Assembly (NCBI GenBank): GCA_016183425.1
Contig: JACPEP010000024.1
Location: forward strand, 51,939 to 115,938
From: Chloroflexota bacterium
Lineage (GTDB): Bacteria; Chloroflexota; Dehalococcoidia; JACPEP01
Length of the DNA stretch: 64,000 bases
Direction: 5' to 3'
The position numbers and the translations under genes are program-made. Numbering within the stretch: position 1 is the first letter of the stretch; the number at the start of each line of letters is the position of its first letter. The notes under the pieces are model-generated. The model ran no database searches. It was not told where the DNA came from and worked only from the letters and a program-made list of their open reading frames with translations. Positions 26,637 to 34,600 of this stretch are shown here, in pieces.

Positions 26637-28163
26637 CTATCCTCCGCTGTATCCCATCTTTGCCAGGACCTCCCGTACCGCTCTCCGATCATCCCAGGGT
26701 ATTCGCTGGCTGCCCACTATGATGCTGGTTTCATGCCCCTTTCCCGCCACCAGCACCACATCCCCCGGCCGAGCCATAGATAGGGCAAAAACGATCGCCT
26801 CGCGGCGATGGGCTATCTTCCCATAATCGGCTACGGCCTGCCGCCCTGCCTCCTTCAGTCCCACCTCGATGTCCTCAAATATGGCCATGGGGTCTTCCCA
26901 GCGGGGGTCCTCGTTGGTCAGGACGCAGAAATCGGCCAGCCTTCCTACTACCTCTCCCAGGCCCCACCGCCTACCGCGATCTCGCTCCCCGGCGGCGCCG
27001 AAGACGACCAATATCCGCTTCGCCCCCAGGGAGCGCAGCGTCCTCAAGATTGTCTCCATGCCCTGAGGGGTATGGGCGTAATCCACCACCACAGTAAAAG
27101 GCTGTCCGGCGTCCACCACCTCCATCCGCCCCGGCACCGGGGATGCTCTCTCCAAACCCTCGGCGATGGTCGCCAGAGACAGCCCTTGGGAGAGCCCCAA
27201 AGCCAGGGCTGCCAAAGAGTTATAGACGTTATGGATGCCGGGCAGCCTCAGGGAGACGTCCACCTCCCCCAGGGGGGTCACCGCCACGTATCGGCTCCCG
27301 GAAGCGGATAGCTTCACATCCCTGGCCGTCACCGAGGCGGGGGAAGACAGGCCATAGGTTATTACCACCCCATAGGCCATGGGCCGCAAAAAAGCAAAGG
27401 ACTGGTCATCGGCGTTAAGGATAGAGGCCTTGCCCCCGCCTTTGTCCACCGCCTCCTCCAGCATCTCCAGCAGCCGGGCCTTGTCTCGTACATAGGCCTC
27501 CCACGTCTTGTGAAAATCCAGGTGGTCGTGGGAAATATTGGTGAAGACGGCGGCATCATACTCGCAGCCGGTAACCCTCTCCAGAGCCAGACCGTGGGAG
27601 GTTGCCTCCACCACGGCGTACCCAACCCCCTCCTGCACCATCTCTGCCAGCAGGCCCTGGAGCTCCACGGACTCCACAGTCGTCTGACGGGTCTCATTAG
27701 CTTGGAGCCGCTCCCCGATCTTAAAATCCACCGTGGTTAGCCGTCCGGTGCTATATCCCGCCGCCTCCAGCACTGCGCAAATAAGGTAGACGGTGGTGGT
27801 TTTGCCATCGGTGCCGGTGACGCCCACCATGCGAAGACGCCGAGCGGGATACTCATAAAAGGCGGCGGAAAGAAGGGCTAGCGCCCGCCTGGAATCGGGC
27901 ACCAAGATCAGGGGACATGGGTTGTCCCACTTCTCGCGGTCAAACCTATCCCTCTGGGCCACCACCGCCGCTGTCCCACCCGCCAGGGCATGGGAAATGA
28001 ACTGGTGGCCATCGGTATTAAAGCCCGGGATAGCCACGAAAAGGGATCCCTTTTGGATACGGCGGGAATCGTAGCAGATGGCGGCGATGCTTCTCTCATC
28101 ATATCCCACCACCTCCTTTTGGGGCAGTGCCTGCAAAAGGTGAGACAGCCGTTTTTCAACCAT
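26637..28163 (-). CDS. murE: UDP-MurNAc-L-Ala-D-Glu--amino acid ligase
   Basis: A 508-residue Mur ligase that adds the third peptide residue to the peptidoglycan precursor. Domain 1 (residues 1-110) has the MurE-type ICYDSRRIQKGSLFVAIPG. The ATP loop is GVTGTDGKTTT (114-124), and the carbamylated Lys region and YAHTP motif are recognisable. The amino-acid selectivity loop reads TNEDPRWEDP; Arg in the DNPR-like position favours meso-diaminopimelate over lysine, although the first Asp-Asn is Glu-Asp here. This implies the organism makes peptidoglycan. The start codon lies about 38 bases from the mature 3' end of the RNase P RNA gene. Confidence 0.95.
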   Translation of the reverse strand: MVEKRLSHLLQALPQKEVVGYDERSIAAICYDSRRIQKGSLFVAIPGFNTDGHQFISHALAGGTAAVVAQRDRFDREKWDNPCPLILVPDSRRALALLSAAFYEYPARRLRMVGVTGTDGKTTTVYLICAVLEAAGYSTGRLTTVDFKIGERLQANETRQTTVESVELQGLLAEMVQEGVGYAVVEATSHGLALERVTGCEYDAAVFTNISHDHLDFHKTWEAYVRDKARLLEMLEEAVDKGGGKASILNADDQSFAFLRPMAYGVVITYGLSSPASVTARDVKLSASGSRYVAVTPLGEVDVSLRLPGIHNVYNSLAALALGLSQGLSLATIAEGLERASPVPGRMEVVDAGQPFTVVVDYAHTPQGMETILRTLRSLGAKRILVVFGAAGERDRGRRWGLGEVVGRLADFCVLTNEDPRWEDPMAIFEDIEVGLKEAGRQAVADYGKIAHRREAIVFALSMARPGDVVLVAGKGHETSIIVGSQRIPWDDRRAVREVLAKMGYSGG

Positions 28164-28200
28164 TTTTGTTTCGCCCCACGGTCAAGCAAAAGGGGGAGCC

Positions 28201-28563
28201 AAGGCAGCCTATAAGCCGAGTTCTGTGCTCGCCTGAGGCGAGCGGTGACCATCCATCTAGCCCCGATGTTACCATGGGGGTCCAGCGGCCAACCCGAGGA
28301 CAGGCCGGGCGCCTATCGTCCTCCTATTTGGCCTTGCTCCGGGTGGGGTTTGCCCAGCCGCCCCGATCACTCGGAGCGCCGGTGAGCTCTTACCTCACCA
28401 TTTCACCCTTGGTCTCCCCGCCCAAGGCGGGGGGGCCGGTATGTTTCTGTGGTACTTTCCGTAGGGTCGCCCCTCCTGGGTGTTACCCAGCACCCTTGCC
28501 CGGCGGAGCTCGGACTTTCCTCCCCCTCGCCCAAAGCGAGGCGGCGGTCACCCGGCCACCTTA
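28201..28563 (-). ncRNA. rnpB: RNase P RNA, bacterial type
   Basis: Read on the minus strand, the RNA starts AAGGTGGCCGGGTGACCGCC and continues with the conserved GGAGGAAAGTCC core. It later shows the AGGGTGAAA-type P10/P11 segment and ends with the universal ACAGAACTCGGCTTATAG. The terminal AAGGTGGCC pairs with GGCTGCCTT to form helix P1, which sets the ends used here. It is the catalytic subunit that matures tRNA 5' ends. A promoter lies directly upstream. Length of about 363 bases fits the ancestral bacterial type A. Confidence 0.95.
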
Positions 28564-28576
28564 ACTCCCCGTCCCT

Positions 28577-28605
28577 AATCTACTTTAGGTAGCCAAGAAA
28601 GTCAA
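28577..28605 (-). promoter_or_regulatory. Promoter of rnpB
   Basis: On the minus strand TTGACT and TAGATT are separated by exactly 17 bases, and the RNA start follows after 7-14 bases. This is a close match to a housekeeping sigma factor promoter placed where rnpB needs it. Confidence 0.75.
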
Positions 28606-28784
28606 TGACCAAGTCTTTGCACAGGAAAGAGGATAACAAGATGGCAATAAGAGAATATAAGCTCCGCTGATTGGACAGCGAGGTACTAATAGACGAACTA
28701 GCGGGAACGAGGGAGAATTCACGAAGGAAAGTAGCAACATCGGGGGACAACTGTCCCATCCCAGTGAGGATTGAGGTGTGAGCC

Positions 28785-29480
28785 CTACCCTACATACAGG
28801 ATGCGGTCACAACTGCTACACTGAACCAGGCTAGACCGAGCCCGCTGTAGCTCCATAGTGGGCAGCGTTATGCGACACCCCTGGCACATCCCCCGCTCCA
28901 CTCGGGCCACCGCCCGACCTTGCTTGGCCTCCTTAAGAATGTCATAAAGCTGAAGGGCAGCGGGAGGGATGGGCTTCGCCATCTCGATCCGCCTCGCCTC
29001 CAGATTGGCCAGGGCCTTCCGCAGCTCCTTCGCCTCAGTCCCCAGTTGCTCCAGAAGCACCTGCCACTCCCGGCTCAGGGTTTCCACCTCACTGCTATGC
29101 TCATCCACGGCCTTTTGGAGCCTTTCCACATCCTCCATGAGCTCAATGATATTATCCTCACGAGCCCGCTTCTGGGCCTTGGAATGTCCCACCTCTTCTT
29201 CCAGCCTGGTAAGCTCTCGAGGGCTTCTCACCGAGCCTCCGTAGAGCCTTTTTTCGGTCTGGGCCATCTTCGCCTGCAGGTCGTCCAGCTCCCACTCGGC
29301 AAAACGCAGCTCTTTTTGCCGCTGTGCCAAAAGCTCCTTCTCTTGAGCCAGGTTTTCCTGGGCGGCAGTCAAGGCAACGTTCTCCGCCATCTGCTCCTCT
29401 ATCTCTCGCAGCCGCTGCCGTTTTTCCTCCGTCTCCAGGTCTATCTCTTGAAGCTGGTATAGCTGTCTCGTCTCGTTCAT
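28785..29480 (-). CDS. Coiled-coil zinc-ribbon protein (CdsZ / C4-type zinc ribbon family)
   Basis: A 231-residue protein with a long helical coiled coil (residues about 5-175, rich in E, K, L and Q) and a C-terminal zinc ribbon with C-x2-C pairs (MCQGCRITLP ... VQCSSCDRILYV). This is the widely conserved zinc-ribbon family that includes the chlamydial CdsZ; the fold suggests a nucleic-acid or protein adaptor, but the role is not established. The ATG I chose encodes MNETRQLYQLQ, with GGTGGGGAG just upstream; the track start adds four residues. It is upstream of rnpB on the same strand, with a gap of about 220 bases. Confidence 0.85.
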   Translation of the reverse strand: MNETRQLYQLQEIDLETEEKRQRLREIEEQMAENVALTAAQENLAQEKELLAQRQKELRFAEWELDDLQAKMAQTEKRLYGGSVRSPRELTRLEEEVGHSKAQKRAREDNIIELMEDVERLQKAVDEHSSEVETLSREWQVLLEQLGTEAKELRKALANLEARRIEMAKPIPPAALQLYDILKEAKQGRAVARVERGMCQGCRITLPTMELQRARSSLVQCSSCDRILYVG

Positions 29481-29678
29481 TCTCCCCACCAAAGGGTTCC
29501 TATTGCCTACTCAGCCCGTGCCGAATTGTATCCAAGGTCTGATAGGAAGTCAAGGAAGCGGTGGCGACCCTACATGAACGATGGAGCGTCAATAGCCAGG
29601 AAGCCACGATTTTCATCAAAGTTGGGCCATGTTCTTGGTTTATCTCGCCTTTGGTTTTATAATAATCAGGGAAAAAGC

Positions 29679-30794
29679 ATGAGAACGGGAGTGGCCAGCC
29701 TACCCCTTCACTATGGGCGAGCGCCCCGCTGGCTCTTTGAGCGCATGGTGAGGCTGGCGCGCGGGATATCCCAGGCCGTGGCGTCCGAGTACGGCCCCGA
29801 GGAGATGCTGTACCGCCTTTCTGACCCCTTCTGGTTCCAGGCCCTGGGCTGCATCCTGGGTTTCGATTGGCACAGCAGCGGGGTGACCACTACCGTGTGC
29901 GGCGCCCTAAAGGAAGCCTTGAAGGACTCACAGAAGGAAGTGGGGCTGTTCGTTGCTGGGGGGAAGGGAAGGGCGTCTCGCCGCACCCCCACGGAGATTC
30001 GGGCCGTCGCCTCATCTCTTATTAGTATTGAAGGAGAAGACCTGGTCTATGCCAGCCGCATGGCGGCAAAGGTGGACTCGGTGGCCCTCCAGGACGGCTA
30101 CCAGATCTATCATCACACCTTTTTCTTCACCGCCCAGGGCCAGTGGACGGTGGTGCAGCAGGGCATGAACGAAGGGGCGCGGTACGCCCGACGCTACCAC
30201 TGGCTGGGGGAGGGCGTTGCCGACTTCGTGTGCGAGCCCCACGCCGCCATCTGTGCCGAGGCTACCAGCCCAGTGCTCAACCTGGTGGCCCAGGAGAGCG
30301 CCGACAGCCGCCTAGCCGTGGCGCAACTGTCCCAGGAGAAGCCATCTCTCCTCTTGGGGGAGTTGGCGCGCCTGAAGACCCTGGAGCTACCTCCCCGCCA
30401 CTATCTCGCCCTGGAGGACATCGATCCCCGGCGGCTGGAAAGAATTCTCTTACTCACCTACGAAGAGAGGCCCCCGGATTTTGAAGCCCTCATCGGGCTT
30501 CAGGGGGTGGGGCCGAAAACGGTCAGGGCGCTGACCCTCCTTTCCGAGCTGATGTATGGCGCCGCTCCCAGCTTTCGGGACCCGGCCCGATACAGCTTCG
30601 CCCACGGCGGCAAGGACGGCCACCCCTACCCCGTAGACCGCAAGACTTACGACGAAACCATCCAATTTCTGGAAAGGGCCCTCCGCCGAATCCCCTGGGA
30701 AGGGAACGAGGCATCTCAGGCCCTGAAACGCCTGCACCGGATGGTGGACACTGAGCACGATCCTACTTCCACCACCCTCTTTGATATGGAGTAA
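29679..30794 (+). CDS. DUF763 domain protein
   Basis: A 371-residue protein from the ATG at 29679 (MRTGVASLPLHYGRAPRWLFERMVRL), the typical start of the DUF763 family shared by archaea and some bacteria. The track ORF extends 51 codons upstream, through sequence that looks non-coding. The C-terminal half has a helix-hairpin-helix-like FEALIGLQGVGPKTVRALTLLSEL segment, suggesting DNA contact, and later the YDETIQFLERALRR region. The neighbour is a DNA glycosylase starting three bases downstream, so the pair is probably an operon concerned with DNA repair. The family function is not experimentally known to me. Confidence 0.88.
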   Translation: MRTGVASLPLHYGRAPRWLFERMVRLARGISQAVASEYGPEEMLYRLSDPFWFQALGCILGFDWHSSGVTTTVCGALKEALKDSQKEVGLFVAGGKGRASRRTPTEIRAVASSLISIEGEDLVYASRMAAKVDSVALQDGYQIYHHTFFFTAQGQWTVVQQGMNEGARYARRYHWLGEGVADFVCEPHAAICAEATSPVLNLVAQESADSRLAVAQLSQEKPSLLLGELARLKTLELPPRHYLALEDIDPRRLERILLLTYEERPPDFEALIGLQGVGPKTVRALTLLSELMYGAAPSFRDPARYSFAHGGKDGHPYPVDRKTYDETIQFLERALRRIPWEGNEASQALKRLHRMVDTEHDPTSTTLFDME

Positions 30795-30797
30795 GAT

Positions 30798-31601
30798 TTG
30801 CCCGAGCTGCCGGACCTGGAGGCCATAAAAGGGTTCTTGAGACCTCGCCTGGTAGGGGTGGCCATCCAGGAGGTGGTCACCGGGCAGCCGGTGGTGCTTC
30901 GTCAGCCATCGGTGGCGGAGTTCGTGGCCCTGCTGCGGGGCAACGTCTTTGCCGGGGTGGAGCGGCGGGGGAAGTTCCTTCTCTTCCCTATGACATCCGG
31001 CCACGTGTTAGCCATAAACTTCATGCTCACGGGGAGGCTTCAGTATTGCCTGCCCGCCGAGCGGCGTCATGCCAGGACTTGCCTCGAGCTTTCCCTGGAA
31101 GACGGCCACCGACTGCGCTACTTCGACGACCATCTCATGGGCAAGGTCTATCTGGTGGAGCAACTGGATAGCATCCCCCACTACCAGGATATGGGGCCGG
31201 AGGCCACGGACGAGGAGCTAACCTTGGAGGTCTTCCAGAAGAGGTTGCGCCGCCACTTCGGCCAGATAAAGAACATCCTGGTGAACGACACTTTTGTCAC
31301 CGGCATCGGCAACGCCTATGCCGACGAGATCCTTTTCGCCGCCGGCATCAACCCTTATCGCTCCCGATCCCGTTTGTCGCCCCAGGAGGTGGAGAAACTC
31401 TACCAGGCCACCAGGAGGGTGCTCGCGGAGGCCACCGAGACCGTCTGCCAGCGCCTGGGGGAGGAAATCCATCGGGAGATTCGGGACTTCCTCCCGGTTC
31501 ACGGCAAAGGTGGACAGCCCTGCCCTCGCTGCGGCAACACTATATCCCAGATCACGGCCCACTACCGCCTGACCAACTTTTGCCGCCGCTGCCAGGCCTA
31601 G
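30798..31601 (+). CDS. mutM: Formamidopyrimidine-DNA glycosylase family (Fpg/Nei)
   Basis: A 267-residue glycosylase. It begins with TTG encoding Met, then PELPDLE, so Pro2 is the catalytic nucleophile and Glu3 the partner, as in Fpg/Nei. The helix-two-turn-helix (FGQIKNILVNDTFVTGIGNAYADEILFAAGINP) and the C-terminal zinc finger CPRCGNTISQITAHYRLTNFCRRCQ are present, though the finger tip reads HYRLTNF rather than the usual QRTTF type. It excises oxidised purines or pyrimidines and nicks the abasic site. Whether it prefers 8-oxoguanine (MutM) or pyrimidine lesions (Nei) is not clear, so the symbol is provisional. It is three bases after DUF763 and converges on the giant surface-protein gene. 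Confidence 0.9.
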   Translation: MPELPDLEAIKGFLRPRLVGVAIQEVVTGQPVVLRQPSVAEFVALLRGNVFAGVERRGKFLLFPMTSGHVLAINFMLTGRLQYCLPAERRHARTCLELSLEDGHRLRYFDDHLMGKVYLVEQLDSIPHYQDMGPEATDEELTLEVFQKRLRRHFGQIKNILVNDTFVTGIGNAYADEILFAAGINPYRSRSRLSPQEVEKLYQATRRVLAEATETVCQRLGEEIHREIRDFLPVHGKGGQPCPRCGNTISQITAHYRLTNFCRRCQA

Positions 31602-31607
31602 CCTGGC

Positions 31608-34600
31608 TTACCACGTCACGGGCCCGCTCCGCCCGAAGTTTGTCCCCACCAGCACCAGGTCGTAGATATTCACCACACCGTCGCCGTTGATGTCCGCCCG
31701 GGAGTCGCCTGGTGGCACCGGGAGACTATAGTTGGCTCCTGCCAGCACCAGGTCAAAGATGTCCACATCGTTGTCTCTATCGCCGTCGCCGCCGAGAAGT
31801 CGCAGCCCGGGAAGTCCCGTTCCTACCGCCGCCGCTCGTTGAGCCGAGAGGTAGCCGGGCATGGCGATGGTGACGGTGTAGGTGCCCGTGGGCACGAAGA
31901 GGAAGTAGCCGCCATTGGAGAGGCTGGTGGTGGAGTACACCCCCAAGCTAATGGAGGCCCCAGCGTCGTTGGCCCGCCCCTGAAGATCCACCTGTCCCGA
32001 AAGGGGGCCTTTGGGCACGTCGTCCAATGAGATGTCGATGCCCGTGGGGCTGCTACCGGCCACAGTGACCGGCTTACCGTAGCCGTAGGCCGCCACGGGC
32101 TCGCCGGGGTCAGGGGAGGCACCGCCGGAGTCGTTGGAATCCAAAAAGGCCACAATGTAGTAGGTTCCGTTGGCTACACCGGTAATGGTGTAGGCCCCGG
32201 GCCCGAGGATGGAGGTCATATACTCCGGTGGCTGGCTGGGGTTGGTGGTGGCCCCCAGATAGATGGTATGACTGCCCACTACCCCTCCCGTGTAGCTGAC
32301 GTATCCACTGATGCTATTTCCCCCCCCCGAGGGGGCAGCGGCAGCCGTTCTGGCCAGGAGACCGTAGTCGGTGAAGTGGAATATCTGGAAGCTAACCCGG
32401 TGGTTGACCGTGTCCACGACAACGTTGTCCACCGGCCGCCAGGAGGAGGTGGCATCGTCCCAGTAGCTGGGCACCAAAGCGGTCTCGGTGACCCCCAGGC
32501 GGGCCAACTGCTCCTCGGTGTAGCTGAAAACGATGGTGACGGCGGAGTTGAAGCTGTTTATAGTCTCCCCAGTGTCCTTAGCGGCGGAAAGGCGGTAGCC
32601 CAGGCCCAAGGGTCTCATATCTCGCTCTCGAGGCAGGTTGGCCTTGGGAACCGCTCGCAACGTTACGGTGCCCGTAGGCACCATAGCTCCGGCGGGGATC
32701 TGGATCTGGGTGCCGTCGGAGAGATTGATGATCCTCATCTGGGAGGCGTCGAAGGTGAAGGATTCCGGCGGCGGAAGCGTCCCGGCCACGGTGAGGGTGA
32801 TATTCTGGGTGGCCAACCCAGAGTCGCCCACAACGACCCTCAGGTCCTCGCTGCGGTAGAAGGTGGTACCCTCCTCGGAGTTGGCCCCCAGGTGCCAGAC
32901 ATCGCCCCGGGTGACGCCCAGGGTGAAGGTTCCGCTTTCCGTGGGCATCCAGTTATTGCCCCCGCTCTCGGACCAGGCCCAAACAAAGGCACGATGAGGA
33001 ACCCCATCCAGGGTCACCACGCCGGAGATGACACCGTCGGCAGCGCGGAATCGGAAGTCGATATTGGCGGTGCCCGTCACTCCCAGAGTAGTGCTTACCG
33101 GGTGAGGAGACACCAGGCCCCGCTCCTGGCTGACCCGGGAATCTATCCAGTAAGTGCCGCCCGGCACCCTAAAGCTGTAGCGGCCCAAGACATCCGTCCG
33201 GTCGCCCACGTGGATAGAGCGGCCAGCGCCGACGTTTACCACTTCATGGGCACCCACCCAGGCTCCGGCCAGGGGAGAGCCGCCAGCATCGTAGACGGTG
33301 CCCGAGACGACGGCGCCCGCCCTAACCACGGTGACATCCCACCTCTGGGTCTGACCGCTGTATACGGTTACCCGGTTGTCGGAGCGCTGACGCACTACGT
33401 AGCCAGTCCCCGGCTCTACCCAGGTTCCCATGTTCCAGGTGCCCGAGATAACGTTGAGACGGTAGGCGGCCGTTGCTGGGTCGGAGCGGGTATGCTGCTG
33501 GCCACCCTGGAGGCTCATGGCGTGAATCTCCACCGGCACCCCTGTCTGGGGCGCATCGTTGATGTTGTATATGGTGCCCGTGATAGCGGCATCGTTAGCC
33601 CTGGCTCGTAGCTCCACGGAAACACTGCCACCGGAGGTCACCGTTACCGGCACCGAGCCCATCACGGTATAGCCCACCCCGGGTGGGAAGCCAGCGCTCA
33701 CCCGATAGCTGCCCGCCGGCACGTTGATGGTAAATAAGCCTCTTTCGATGGGAGCGCCGGGGCCGGGCTCGTGTTCCCGCTGGACGAAGGCATACCCGTA
33801 GAGGTCGCTGAGCACGTTCCCAGAGACATCGTCCACCACCCGGCCCAGAATGCGGGCATCGGTGGCGATGACCCGCAGGGTAACTGTCTGTACCCCTCCG
33901 TTAGGGACGGTGACGGTGGTAGGTGGACCGGTGCGAGTATAGGAGGAGTCCGGTGAGGGCTGAGGCTCCACCTGCCAGGTGCCAGAGATGACAGGCAGGA
34001 CAAATACCCCGTTGGTTATGGTTTGAGTGTGGACCCAGCCGCCACCTCCCTGGAGCCAGGCGCTTACCTGCATATCGGCAACGCCCTGGTCGGCGTCGTC
34101 CTTCACCTGGCCCACGATTCGGGCGTTGCGCTCCAGAAGACGGACATCGCCGATGTTGCGGCTCTCACCATCGGCCACGGTGACCCGAAGGTCGCCGGGG
34201 GCGGCATAGGGCCAGTCGCCACGGTAAGCATGTACCTCCATAGCATAGGTGCCGCCCGGCAGAGGGACGCTGAAGGTGCCATCGGTATTGACCTCTCCCC
34301 AATTGCCCAAGCCCTCCGTGTTGTGGAAACTCACACTTACCGAGTGAGGCTCAAAGCTAGTCGCGCCCCTAAAGCTGGCCGTGGCACCAGGCACAACGAG
34401 GCGGCCGTAGACGGAGGCGGTGGCATGAACCACCGTCATGGTGATCGTTTTTGTCTCTTCTGAAGTAGCGCCCAGGTCAAAGGAGACCGACTCGGGTGGG
34501 CCGGAGCGGGCCCAGTTGGGCTGCGGAGCGCCCTCCCGAGGGTCGGGCCCCAGGTTCACCATCCAGGTTCCCGGCGAAAGGTCCATGGTGAAGCTGTAGG

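Noticed and set aside
30143-30484. Alternative-frame ORF inside the DUF763 gene
   Set aside because: Arg- and Pro-rich composition typical of shifted frames in GC-rich genes.
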